Below are positions 25,401 to 37,430 of a stretch of DNA of 64,000 nucleotides, piece by piece. The notes beneath the pieces are model-generated. The model made no database searches, was not told the origin of the DNA, and worked only from the letters and a program-made list of their open reading frames with translations. Source of the DNA: Microcebus murinus (Eukaryota > Chordata > Mammalia > Primates > Cheirogaleidae); NCBI RefSeq assembly GCF_040939455.1, contig NC_134115.1, positions 29,104,727-29,168,726 on the forward strand. Direction: 5' to 3'. The first letter of the stretch is position 1, and every line of letters begins with the position of its first letter. The translations under genes and the position numbers were made by a program.

Positions 25401-25673
25401 TTTTTTTTTTGAGACAGAGTCTCACTCCATGGCCCTGGCTAGAGTGCTGTGGTGTCAGCCTAGTTCACAGCAACCTCAAACTCCTGGGCTTAAGTGATCC
25501 TCCTGCCTTAGCTTCCTGAGTAGCTGGGACTATAGGTGCACACCATGTCGCCCAGCTAATTTTTCTATTTTTAGTCGAGATGGAATCTTGCTCTTGCTCA
25601 GGCTAGTCTCAAACTCCTGAGCTCAAGCGATCCCAGAGTGCTAGGATTACAGGTGTGAGCCACTGTGTCTGGC
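25401..25673 (-). repeat. Alu, older type
   Basis: This is an antisense Alu without the long lemur linker insert. The near-identical target copies are tgtaaaactt (25391) and tataaaactt (25674). Confidence 0.9.
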
Positions 25674-25699
25674 TATAAAACTTGTATTAAATAAATTTA

Positions 25700-26190
25700 T
25701 ATGCTTTTCTCTCATTAATCTATCTTTGGTTATAGGGACTTCAGCTATGAACCTAGTGATGAGTGAGGAGAATAAATTTTTTCATCTATTGTCTCAGGGA
25801 AGGGAGGTCTCTTCCCAGCCTCCTTTGCAGCTAGAAGGTGGTCATGGGATACATTTCTGACATGAGCTGTTAAGAGGGTGTGGATGGGGCCACAACTGAG
25901 CAAACCCCAATAAAAGAACAGAGCCTGCAACGTGAAATTTCCCTTCCCCACTCTTTTTTCTTTCCTTTGTTCTTTCTGTTTCCTTCCTGCAGCAGTCCCT
26001 GGAGCGAGGACATGTAACTGTGGGGAAACAAACGAGAAAAGCAAACACCGAAAAGTAAAGGATGGCAAAGCAGACAGAAGAAAAGACCTTGGATCCTTGA
26101 CAGTGTCACTGCGTAGCTATACCCACCCTGGACTGCATATCTTCACACTGTATGCCAAATGAATGACAAATATTCTTTATTCTATTTGAA
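25700..26190. other. Possible ancient repeat, unassigned
   Basis: Phrases such as 'cctcctttgcagctagaagg' and 'gactgcatatcttcac' recall an old dispersed repeat with a short pseudo-open frame on either strand. I cannot name the family. The open frames have no domain and I do not treat them as genes. Confidence 0.3.
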
Positions 26191-26899
26191 GCCAGTGCTT
26201 CTCCACCTTTTGTAGTGTCATGACATTCATAGCCATCATAACAGTTGTATTGCCCTCTGGGGAATAAGGAGGAGACTGCTGGTACCTGAGGTGAATTACC
26301 CTGGGGGGCTTTAGCTGCCCTAGGACCCCTCGCCACCCTGAAGACTGCGGGGATAAGTGTCTCTGCTCATCTCTCTGTGGCTTACCTGTGGGCCACATCA
26401 TAGTGGCTGGAAAATTCTAGTTCAAGCCATGCTTGCCAGTTACTTGGCTAAAAACATTTCTTATTGAAACTTGAGCTCACTTTTGCTTGTTAATTCAAAG
26501 TGACAAGATTCATAAGATATCTTATACATGCTTTAGCAACAGATAAATATGCAATGTTGATCTAAGTCTAAATCATATCATATGATTCCACTCACTGAAC
26601 TATTTTCTATTTAACTTTTTTTTTTATCAGTTATAGGGCCACTTTCTGATTGATTATGGTCACATTTTATGAAACTCAAATATAGGAATGTTTTCAAATG
26701 ATGAAATTGAGAGTGTATTCATAATGATGAAGACTTACAGATTTTAGAGGAAAAAAAGTTGCCTTTTATCTAGAAGTTCATTTCAGGGGTCAAGTTATTA
26801 TGTTTTTAATATGGTCTTAGGTTTGAGTACACAATACCCTTGGCAATAATTGATTTTTCTATGATCTTATCATTTATGTTTCTAAGAAAGTCCCTTTTA
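26191..26899. other. Non-coding, no recognised element
   Basis: Nothing is supported in this stretch. Confidence 0.4.
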
Positions 26900-27025
26900 T
26901 TAACTCCACCAGTGCTTACACCTTACAGGTTTGATGGGTGCATTAAATAAAATAATATGCGTGAAGTTCTTGGCAGACTGCATGGTATAGCGTACACATT
27001 CAATAAATGGTTCTTAGGCTTACCA
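26900..27025 (+). repeat. MIR SINE 3' relic
   Basis: It keeps 'gatgggtgcattaaataaaa', 'agttcttggcagactgcatg' and 'cattcaataaatggttctt', the 3' half of MIR. Confidence 0.6.
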
Positions 27026-28410
27026 TAAACAAAAATGTAAAATATTGTATATTAATTAATGGTAGTCATAACTCAATGGTTTTAAAAAATTATCTTCCAT
27101 ATTGATGTCTAAAAGCATCTACAAGCATTATTAGGTAAGTGCTATAAAACTACGAAGCTCGCACTGCTTCTCAGAATTCATGTAATTTATTTTAATCTGA
27201 GGCCAGCTCTCGGGTGACCTACCTTCCCGTTTTGGCAAAGAAGTGCCATGCTCAGGTTACATTCGAGAACTGCGTATTCTTCAACAAAAATATCCAGTTC
27301 TCTAGTTTTCCAGAGATCACACCGAGAGGGCTTTATGTGGGAGCCCCTGGTTTAAAAAGAACTGCTTCTATGTCACTAAAGCAAAGAAAATGGAATTTTA
27401 AATCTGTCATCACCACAGAATGACACATGGGATGAATGACAACTAGGAACAAACTGGGGAGCTCTGTTCTCTCTCACAGCCCCTGGGTTGATGAGTTCAT
27501 GCATCTGTTTGCACTTGAAAAGTCAGATGTAGTCATTACGTTACAAAAATTGACAGAAGCAAGTGATCAATACACACCTTCCTGGAATTAAACTCTTTAC
27601 AAAATGGCAGTGTCACTGTTGGAATCCCTTCCTAGTCTGACCAAGCATAAGCACTATCGCTTTGTGGCAGGCATCATAGATAGCTCCAGGCAAGTCATCT
27701 TTCCCAACTCTGTCCTCCCAACTCATTTTGTGTAGGTCTTTCATTGAACTGAATACCACCTGCTTTCTATTGTATCTATTTATGCAAATATTATAGTTTC
27801 TCAAGAGGTAGGATTTTCCACCTTTTCTATCCTCTCTAGCATTTTATATAATACCATATCTTGTGACTAGAAGGCCCTCCCCAAATATTTGGGGATTAGA
27901 ATTAAAGTATAGGGCAAGAGGCCCAGAAGGAGGTGGGCGGGAACCATGCCTGGTGGGAGACTGCAGCGGATGAAAAGACATAGAGGCTGCATATGGGACT
28001 GTACGCGTTTGTGAGCACCAAGGAGATACCTCTGGGGCTTATAGGTGCACTTGCAAAGTACTTGACAGGGGACTTGGCATCTACCACAGCAGATGGGGCA
28101 AGTGCTAGTGAAATTTGGGTATTTGACTATAATCTCGTTTGTCCCACATGGAGGGTAGCCCTGGTACAGCTCCAGTGACATGGAGAAGTATAACCTGGCA
28201 TAGCCACTAGTCCTTCTCCTACGTGGGGCTTGTCTGTACAGCGTGATGGCATTAGGAAGGCCTCAGATGCTTCCTGATTCACTGCCTTGTGATTAGATAC
28301 CAAAGAACTCTCTGCAAAACAGCCTTTTAACTCACTCACACCCAATCAGAAACATAGTGATGATTATGGATTAACCCATTATGGATTATTTTGTCTATTT
28401 TGTATGATAC
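27026..28410. other. Non-coding, no recognised element
   Basis: This is unique sequence. Short open frames on both strands around 27870-28340 overlap each other and carry no recognisable domain. Confidence 0.4.
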
Positions 28411-28414
28411 CACC

Positions 28415-28530
28415 CTGAACAAGGAGTCAGGAAGTGTAGGTCTTAGCTCCAATTCTACTATTGAGTTATGTTGCAAACCTTGGAAATCTTCATGCAGCAA
28501 CTCTCTCGGCCTCTCTCAATTCATAGACAA
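28415..28530 (+). repeat. MIR-like SINE relic
   Basis: It shows the pattern 'aaggagtcaggaagtgtagg', 'agctccaattctactattga' and 'accttggaaatcttcat', as in MIR variants. Confidence 0.5.
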
Positions 28531-28899
28531 AGAGACCAAGGCAAATGGCACACATACCATCTAATTTTACTGGCAAATCCAACCCTCTAAAACTACAATG
28601 AAAGGTTTAAAAAGGACATAAACCTATAAAAGGGTGGAAGATGGGAAGAGGCTAACAGAAGTAAAATTTTGGAGTCTAGAAGGCACATGAGCAACTTCCT
28701 GCAAACTAAAGAGAGGTAAGCCTTAAGCTACTACTGGGAAAGCAAATCAATATATAGTCAGACAATACCCTGCCCCATTCCAAGAGAAGATGGGAAGGTT
28801 TCATCTTTATTTCCTTTGAGGAGGATAGGATATGTGGACCCAGGGACACCAGCAGCAGTTGAGGGAAGAGAGATGAAGGGAATACATGTATACTGGAGG

Positions 28900-30190
28900 C
28901 TGAGACACCTAGCTCTCTTTACTGCCAGAGGTTCCAGAAAACCGACTGCCAAGACTTTCCCCTCCTAACAAGAAACTGGAAGCATCTTCTAATCTACAGT
29001 GAATCTGAGCAGCTCAACAGCTTGTTGGTCAACAAGCCTTGCTCAGGTGCCTAAGTTTCCAGTCAGCTCTTTAGTCTCCCAGTCAAACTTTGACCAGACA
29101 AAGATTTCAAAAAATCTGAAGAAAACCTCCAGTATGAAAGACTAAAGAGAACAAGGCAACCTGAATGAAAATTGAGACCATAAAGGGAGAAGTGATAAAA
29201 ATCAGAGCAAAGCAAACAACACAATCCTAATATCCTCAGAAAGAAAAGAGAACAAATTACAACTATGAAGTAAGAAAAGACTGCTAAAAAATGTAATCTC
29301 AGCAAACAAAAAAGAGAATTCTTAGAAAATATGGTAACGGAAATTAAAAACTCAGTGGAAGGATTAGGAGATGACGTTGAGGAAATCTCTCAGGAAATAG
29401 AACAGAAAGAAAAATACATGGAAATGAAGAGAGAAAAGTAGAGAAAATTGGAGGACAAATCCGGGAGATTCCATATGCATGAAAGGAATTACAGAAAGAA
29501 GAAAGAAAACAGACAGGAGGAAATAAAAAAATAGTTAAGAAAAATTCCTCAAACTCAAAACACAAGTTTGCAGACTGAACAGACTCTCTGAGTGCTCAGC
29601 ACGTTGGCTAGAAATAGACCCACACGAAGGCACGTCATCGTGAAATACTGAGACGCTGGGAGAAAACCGAAGAGATTACAAGTTTCTGGAAAGAAAACAG
29701 GAATGAATTTCTCAATGGTAACTAGAAGATAATGAAGCAGAACCTCCAAAATTTTGAAAAAAACAAGATTTACAAAATCTGGAATTCTATACCAGCTAAC
29801 CTATTGATTAAGTGTTAAGGTTAGAAAAAGTCTTAGACATGCAAGAACTGAAATATTTTGCCTTCTGTGAATCCTTTTCATACTGAAAGGTGCTGGAGAT
29901 TCTTCTGGAATTCATCTTCCACCAAAGAGAGGGAGTAAATCAAGAAAGAGAAAGATACAGGATATGACAAATAAGGGAACCAGTATAGACAAGAGGTGCC
30001 TGGGATCCCTGAAATGATGGAACAGGGAGATGCCGAAATAACATATGTGCATCAGGCCCTAGAAGGCAGCCAGCCCAGACTGGAGCAGGTCGGACGGCTC
30101 TGGGGGAAACTTCTGCAAGACAATGAAATGAACAGAACCCAATGCACCTAAGTGATTTGAGAAGCAATGAAGACAATTGGTGGAGAGCTT
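28900..30190 (+). repeat. HAL1 / L1-ORF1-type LINE relic, second copy
   Basis: It has the same layout as 22005-23745: 'gaaattaaaaactcagtgga', 'gctagaaatagacccacac', 'ctggaattctataccagcta', 'ccaaagagagggagtaaat'. The two copies are in the same orientation but poorly conserved with each other. The frame is broken. Confidence 0.65.
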
Positions 30191-30342
30191 AGGGTTCCAC
30201 TAAAGAAAAATATATAGAAAACTAAGCAAACAAAAGAACAAGGCAACTGTTTATGACAAGGGAAAAAAAAAAGTTGCGTAGGAAAGGAAAACTAGGATAG
30301 CATATCATGATAGTTACGCAGCCATAATACATACTGGATTTT

Positions 30343-30669
30343 TTTTTTTTTTTGAGACAGAGTCTCGCTTTGTTGCCCAGGCTAGAGTGAGTGCCGTGGC
30401 GTCAGCCTAGCTCACAGCAACCTCAAACTCCTGGGCTCGAGTGATCCTTCTGCCCCAGCCTCCCGGGTAGCTGGGACTACAGGCATGCGCCACCATGCCC
30501 GGCTAATTTTTTATATATATATCAGTTGGCCGATTAATTTCTTTCTATTTATAGTAGAGACGGGGTCTCGCTCTTGCTCAGGCTGGTTTTGAACTCCTGA
30601 TCTTGAGCAATCCGCCCGCCTCGGCCTCCCAAGAGCTAGGATTACAGGCGTGAGCCACAGCGCCCGGCC
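30343..30669 (-). repeat. Lemur-type Alu with target duplications
   Basis: This is a complete antisense Alu. The exact target copies catactggatttt are at 30330-30342 and 30670-30682. Confidence 0.96.
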
Positions 30670-30684
30670 CATACTGGATTTTGA

Positions 30685-32970
30685 TCTGAGCATAATCACA
30701 TGTAAACTCTCCTGGGAGACTGCAAGAGTGCAGGGGGTGAGGGTTGGAAGAGCGTGCGTCTGCCGTAGGTATGGGCTGGGGAGAAGATAGTTAAATCTTC
30801 ATCTTCTATACTGGGCAGTTATTAGCTAATGCCTAAACCCAAAAGATCAAGAAATAGCAATAGAAGCCTATCATTTAGAGAAACGGAATTATAACAATTG
30901 CCAAAGGAATTAGCTCAAAGATTCGATATTGCATACGGGCACAATAAAGTGGAGGGGGAGGTGGTCAGGGACCTGCTCTTTTCCTAACACATTTTATACA
31001 ACGATTTGACTGTTAAACTCTGCGATATAGTTTTGATACAAAAATAAATAATTTATTTACACATTTTTAAATAAATTAAATTTTCTAATAAACAAAAAGG
31101 CTAGATGACAGACATGACGGCTAAAGGTCCCTTCCATTTCCAAAGCTTCATGATTTTTTTAGGGCGAGTTTTGCTACTGGGATTGGAAAAGCAGGAGGGT
31201 GGGTAGGCGAAAGGCAAAGAAGGAAACCCTTGACCTGTTTCCTAACTGAGCTTTGACCTGGGCTTGGAATGCCTGGCCTCTCGCCTATCACCACTCGGTG
31301 ACCACACAGAAATGGCAGGTGAGGGCAGTTGGAATTATTCAGGCAAACCAGATGCACCTGCATATAAATAGAAGATAAAAACACGTTTCCCCAGATGAAG
31401 TGCTTACATACTCAGAGGCATTCTTCCAGTGTGATGAGGAACAATAAAAGAAAAAAGAAAACAGAGAAACTCTCTCATTTTTTGTTTCCAAGTAGCCATC
31501 AGTAGAATGACATTTGCATTTTAGCCAAATCCTTTGTTGAGAAAACAAGTCTAGTCATTTTTAAGTTCTTTTGTGACCTTCCAAATGCTCGTTTTTATTA
31601 TAGCTGGCCAGAAAACTAATGAGCTCCTTTATATCATTATATATTTCATCTTTATTACTTTATCCCTGAAAACAGGCTATCAAATAATTACATTTGGATT
31701 AATATTATTCTGAATTGAGAATTTATCATTGCCTCCTAACTCGCTCGTCACGCTTGCCTAATTCTCCCGACACCCATCCCCATCATGAGCTAAAAGCCAA
31801 AGGCGGCTATGGCAGCAGCTTTGTTCTGCCCGTGGGGCGGCTGGGCCAGTTCCTTCTCTGAAGTTAATGAGTCCTCAGCAGCCGCTTACGTTTGTGGACT
31901 TCCCTGGTGAAATCCTTTCCCCCAAAGATCAGCAAATCATCTAATTTACAGGAGATGAAGCTGGCTACTGTGGAGATAATTCCAAAGATAACAGAAGGAT
32001 TAAACAAAGGATGTCGAGGATCAACTTTCTACTTGCCTTGGAAGAAATTGTGTTTGTGGCTCTTCCTGTTATATTTGAGATATAGCAGAGAAACAAAAGG
32101 AAACTTGGGATTCTGGCAGAGGCCTCATCACGAGGGCCCCTGGCCGGAGGAGAACTGGCCGGAGCTGGTAACGTGAGCCTGGAATAAATTCACTCATTAC
32201 AGATCTCAGGCCCTGGCGCTCTTTGTATGAGACACAAGAGCTAGACTAAAGGCAATGGTGCAAATGCAATGGATGGGCCAAAAGGGAACGTCTCAGAGAG
32301 AGGCTGAGGTGGAGAAGGCAGCTGAATCCACGCAGACAAGCCCATGGGAAGGGTGCTGCCCTGTGGGAGGCCACTCGGCCAGGAGCTGTCTGGGGTGAGA
32401 AGCTAACTGTCACTGAGCTGCTCAACCAAAGGGTGGCCAAACCAAACGGACAGAGTGAAATGGTCAGGATGGGGAGGGGGACTTCTCAGGCCCCAGAAGG
32501 ACCAAACTGACCTGTAAGCAGAGACGAGGAGTCAGTGAAGCCCAGGGCATCTGGAGGTGACTCTGCTTGCCTGCAGAATCAAGGCTTTCTGTAGATGCAG
32601 GGAGGTCAAGAATAGCTGCTGAGCAGAAATGCAGTTTGGCCTCAGGTCAGAGGAACTGGGCTGGGAAGCAGGTTTGGGGCTGGTTGGAACATTTTCTAGA
32701 GGTGTTGTTAACTTCAGATACTGTGAAGTCAAGGGTACTTTTGCTTAGGGCCTGTCCAGGCACGTTTGAGGGCAGAGAAAGGAACTGAGGTCCTGTTCTC
32801 CTTATCTGTATAGGCTCAAAACACACCCACTTTGCTATGGTGGTGTATTTTTGGCATTACAAGTTCCGTCCTCTTAGTTACTTGGAGGAGCCCCACTGAA
32901 CCACAAGGCGTTGTTTCACTACTCAAAGATAGACAGAGAGAGGAGTTTATCTCCAAAGAACTTTTTTTTT
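30685..32970. other. Non-coding, largely unique
   Basis: No gene or repeat was recognised. The subregion 31740-31900 is richer in GC and CpG than its neighbours ('tcgctcgtcacgcttgcc', 'gcccgtggggcggctggg') and could be a conserved regulatory block. That is inference. Confidence 0.4.
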
Positions 32971-32974
32971 CACA

Positions 32975-33095
32975 TACCCTGGTGTGCAGCAGATTTCCTT
33001 GAGGAACTTGCTAAAATGCAGATTTCAGGGCTTTATTTCTAGATGCAGGTACCTTGATGTAGGACCTAACCACATTGTAAAGCATTTCTCCAAAG
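32975..33095 (+). mobile_element. MER5-like hAT MITE relic
   Basis: It has weak MER5 features: 'gaacttgctaaaatgcagat', 'tttctagatgcaggtacctt'. It is degraded. Confidence 0.4.
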
Positions 33096-33240
33096 GATCA
33101 ATGGAGGAGGACAGAGAATTGGGGAGGTTCTGCAGAGATACATCCACCACCAGCGAGCCATTCCTCCACCGATGAAGCACTAGTGCTCGCAGTCAAGGGA
33201 AATACTTATGCAGTGTTTTGGTATAAGAACTAAGAGGCGG

Positions 33241-33587
<347 letters not shown>

Positions 33588-33949
33588 GAGAATGGACAAA
33601 TTGTAACTTAGGATAACCAAAGGCTGGCCAATAGCCTCCCACCTTTTTTTTTTTGGTAATATGATTTATCCATAAATTAGATCCACCTTAATAATACACA
33701 AAAAGCACCAAGAAATATTACCATGCACCAGTTCCTCAAAAACTGTGAGTGTTCTTTGCATTAATGCTGAGCCCTAAATTATTCTTCATAAAATGTCAGA
33801 TATCTGAAAAATGCACTTCAATTTCCTGCCCATGCAGAAATATATGAGAGATCATTTGAACAGCTAATCACTTCTGAAGTAATTCTATAATTTGTCATAA
33901 AAAGAAAAAAAGCTGGTAAAATCCAGGTGCAGACTAATGTGATTTAGTT

Positions 33950-34009
33950 TTTCTTCTAAAAGTAAATGTTTTAGAAGAAACATTTTCTTCTAAAATATTT
34001 TAGGAGAAA
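33950..34009. repeat. Tandem palindrome cluster
   Basis: The 12-mer tttcttctaaaa (33950, 33984) alternates with its complement ttttagaagaaa (33969) and the near-complement ttttaggagaaa (33998). This gives two consecutive hairpins with 7-nt and 2-nt loops. A TTC-rich tract follows (34014-34036). Confidence 0.85.
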
Positions 34010-34454
34010 CATGTTTTTCTTCTTCTTCTTTTTCTTTCTGGGGGTGGGGAGCGGGAACTAAACCAACAGGCACACTATGAAACTTCTCTCAGGTTCCAAT
34101 TTTCTCTGCATGTGCCCCAGCCCGAGGGAGAAGTGGCACCACTCGTGGGTTCACTGGTAACGCCAGCATGCCTACAGCAGCCCTAGTTCCTAAAACGAGA
34201 TGGCCTTCTTTTGAGAGGCTGGGGAACAGAGGAAGTCTGTCCTTCAGGATTGTGGGGAGGGTTATTCTCCTCTAAACACGGGCCATCATTTGCTTGATGA
34301 CTTAGTTTCCTGACACTGGGGAAAGATGACTTACTCCTTCTCTTCACTAAGAAGACTGGACGTGACGCCATATTTCTCCCCACTATGTGTGTTTACTCCA
34401 AACTGAATTAGATTCAGCCAATGAGGGAGGACAGGGTGGCGGGTTCACAAACTT

Positions 34455-34876
34455 TTGTGTTTTCCTGAAAATAAGACAGGGTCTTATCTTTATTTTTCCT
34501 CAAGAAGACACCCTAGAGCTTATTTTCAGGGGATGTGTTATTTTTTTTAAGCACCATACAACAATCTACATTTGTTCAAATATAGTTAAGTCGTCTTCTT
34601 CTGGAACATCATCCTAACTCTCCAAACCCCAAATTCCAGCCTGAATTTCTTGCGGCTCTATTTCCTTTAGAATCACTGGCCCCAATCTCTCATGTCTAGC
34701 AATAGAGCTCTCATCTTTACTGCTCTGCGACGAAATGCATGGGTTGTGCAGATACGCTGTGTAGCCACGCCCATCACTAGGTCTTATTTTCGGGGTAGGG
34801 CTTATATTATGCAAATGCTTAGAAATCCTGGGAGGGCTTATTTTATAGGTAGGTTTTATTTTCAGGGAAACACGGT
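34455..34876. mobile_element. DNA-transposon-like element with terminal inverted repeats, unassigned
   Basis: The left end tgtgttttcctgaaaataag and the reverse complement of the right end (taccgtgtttccctgaaaat) match at about 18 bases with one gap, giving terminal inverted repeats. The interior repeats 'cttattttc/ggggtagggctta' motifs. It has a unique middle ('acaatctacatttgttcaaa', 'cttctggaacatcatcct') and no transposase frame. I recall similar dispersed sequences in mammals but cannot name the family. Confidence 0.6.
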
Positions 34877-34976
34877 AGGTTTTGGTAACAAAGTACAAGT
34901 GTTTTCCGAGGACATGGGTGATGGCCATCCTGCTCCCAAACTGTGTCCACTGGCTTATCAGAGGGCATTTCACCTG

Positions 34977-35925
34977 GGTTCCTCAGGCTTACAAACCTCT
35001 TTGAGGAATTCTTGAGCTAAAAAAACCTTTGGTTTATCTATTCCACATGTCTGGAATTAGCTAACCATTTCTATGAGATTTACAACCAGCACAGTACCAG
35101 GGAAAGTGTTACTGACTGTCAGACAGACTTGTTGGTAAACACTGGAGTCTCTAATTGCACAGATCGTTAAAAAAATTATGGCTACTTTATATAGTACTGT
35201 TACATTGGCATGCTAATAAATTAGTTCTATGATTCCTTTTGTGAGTCTAAATTGATTCCTGTCCTTGCATGCACACTTTACCTTTGTAAGGCTTTGATCT
35301 TTGTAATTATTATTATTATTGTTAAGATCTTACAGCTATCTAGTTTTTGCTCCATGTATTGTGGCTGTTATTTAAGCCTGTCTCAACTCTACTTTGCAAT
35401 GCTGGGGCCGAGAGTGGGCAAACTACGTCCCGCAGGCTCCTAGGCCAGGCCCTGCCAGGAGAGACACTACAGGAGATGGATGCAAAGGTGGGAAGAGGAC
35501 AGAAGCCTCTGGCCCTCTTCTCTCTCTTTCCCCTTTGGGCAGTATCTTGGAGGCAGCTGTGCTCCTGCCACTAGCCCAGCTCTTTAGTTGGCACCCCCCT
35601 CCACTGTCCCTTCTTCTAAGGCAGCAGCAGGTCTCCAGGTGGGAGCCCTTCTTTGAGAGTCTAAGTTCTGGTAACATGCTGGAAGCCTCCTCCTGCAGTT
35701 ATTTACCTGGGTTCCTACAACTGCCCCCTTCACTCTTGAAGCTTCCTCACACTCTGTAACCAATTCCCTTTGAAATTCCAAGAGTGTTTTCCATCTCCTT
35801 GAATGGACTCTGTCTAACAGAACACTCTACGATGGCTCTTTGCCCAAAACATATATCTGGCCCCTCACAGTGGGACTTAGGGGAGGCTACAAGGTATCTC
35901 AAACCACTTGATTATTTTATTTTAA
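34977..35925. other. Non-coding; overlapping short open frames
   Basis: Between 35347 and 35780 both strands have open frames of 75-121 codons. They shadow each other, lack splice context and match no family. A short hAT-like phrase ('gtgggcaaactacgtcccgc') occurs at 35413. Confidence 0.4.
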
Positions 35926-35929
35926 CAAA

Positions 35930-36110
35930 TGGGTCGATGGTGCTATGTGCCAGGAGGTGTTATAAGTGCTTTCCAATTATTATTTCATTTAATGTTTATA
36001 ACAACGCTTTGGGGGCAGTAGTGCAATAATTCACATTTTACAAACGAGGAAACTGAGGTATGTAAAGGTCAAGTCACTTGCCCAATATTAGATGGTGAGA
36101 AGTGGCAGTT
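35930..36110 (-). repeat. MIR SINE relic
   Basis: It is antisense MIR: 'gtgccaggaggtgttataag', 'ttttacaaacgaggaaactg', 'aagtcacttgcccaatatta'. Confidence 0.8.
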
Positions 36111-36819
36111 TGGGGGTTCGTGTGCTAAGTGACGCTTGAGAATGATGAAAGAGCACGAGAAACACCCGAGGTGGCGGGGTAAGACGGTCTGTCTGCAAGG
36201 CAACAGTGTCCAGATTAAGAAGCAGAAAAGTCCAGTGTGAAGAGGTCAGGTACAACATTCAGCATCAATAAGAGCATCATCCTGCGGGGGGCTGTAGAGC
36301 CCTGGACTGTGTCTACGTACAGCAGGTAGCTGTGCTGTCCCCAGCAGACACTGCAGGTGTGCTCTGTCCCTCCCTTGAGGGTAGTAGGGTTAGAAAACTG
36401 GAATCACTAGGAAGTTCTTGCAACCAATGTCTTCTCCCTTTGTTTTGTAAGGAACAAAGGTTCCTGCTAGCCTTGCTATGTCAACAACAACAAAAAAATA
36501 CAGGGATTTCTAAATCCAGCAGAAACATATCTAACAAAAGTCTCTTCTCAATGATTATGTAGTGATTTCAAGTCTACCTGGAGAGCTGAAAATAACCATT
36601 TGAGGAAACAGCTATTTTAGGCTGCTTATAAATTTAAATTAATGTTACATTTTTAAAGTGTTTGAACATTCTGACTCTAACATCTTTGGAGGTGAAAATC
36701 TTTGCTCCAAATCACATGGAAAAAGAAAAGGCAAAACAGATGAGGAAGAAGAGAACTTGTATGGATGTCATCAAATTTCCATTAAAAGCATCATCTAAAA
36801 ATATATTGTATATCAGTAT
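36111..36819. other. Non-coding, no recognised element
   Basis: Nothing is supported in this stretch. Confidence 0.4.
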
Positions 36820-37070
36820 TGTGGGTGAAAGTCATGGCTCTACTTTATAGCCATGTGGCCTTGGGAAAGTTACCTAATGTTGCTAAACATCAATTTCCTC
36901 ATCTGTCGACTGAGTATAATAAGTAGAAAAACCTTACAAAGTTGCTGTGAGAATGAAATGTCTTGACACAAGTAAAGGGCTTAACATGGCCCTTAATAAG
37001 GTTCAATACTTGGTTCCTATTATAAAATTATTAATATTATTAGATTATTACCGATGATTTGAAGTATGAC
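36820..37070 (+). repeat. MIR SINE
   Basis: It is one of the better-kept MIRs: 'tcatggctctactttatagc', 'atgtggccttgggaaagtta', 'caatttcctcatctgtcga', 'gttgctgtgagaatgaaat'. Confidence 0.8.
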
Positions 37071-37110
37071 TAAATACTATGATAGAAAAGTTGCCAATGC
37101 AATGCTATTT

Positions 37111-37418
37111 ATTTTATTTTTTTTATTTGGGCATATTATGGGGGTACAGATTTTAAGGTTTCAATAAATGCCCATTTCCCCCCTCCCCCCACAAGTCTGA
37201 GTTTTCAGCATGACCATCCCCTAGATGGTGCACATCTCACTCATTATGTATGTATACACCCGCCCCCCTCCCCTCTCCCACCTGCCCAATACCCTATTAC
37301 TGTAGTACCTATGTGTCCACTTAGGTGCTACTCAGTTAATACCAGTTTGCTGGTGAGTATATGTGGTGCTTGTTTTTCCATTCTTGGGATACTTCACTTA
37401 GTAGTACGGGTTCCAGCT
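37111..37418 (-). repeat. 5'-truncated lemur L1 with G-rich 3'UTR
   Basis: On the minus strand it reads the end of an L1 ('aagtgaagtatcccaagaat'), a 3'UTR with two G-rich tracts, then 'aatgggcatttattgaaacc', 'tctgtacccccataatatgc' and an A-rich tail. The target copies are gcaatgctattt (37099) and gcagtgctattt (37419). The same 3' end recurs at 54272-54390, so this is a lineage-active family. Confidence 0.85.
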
Positions 37419-37430
37419 GCAGTGCTATTT

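Noticed and set aside
35394..35759. 121-codon + strand open frame
   Set aside because: Low complexity in Leu, Ser and Pro, overlapped by minus frames; no family resemblance and no upstream promoter signs.
36265..36300. Minus-strand frame reading QDDALIDAE, resembling the end of PIP5K1B
   Set aside because: Only a few residues match, there is no acceptor in phase, and neither the preceding expected residues nor the stop are present.
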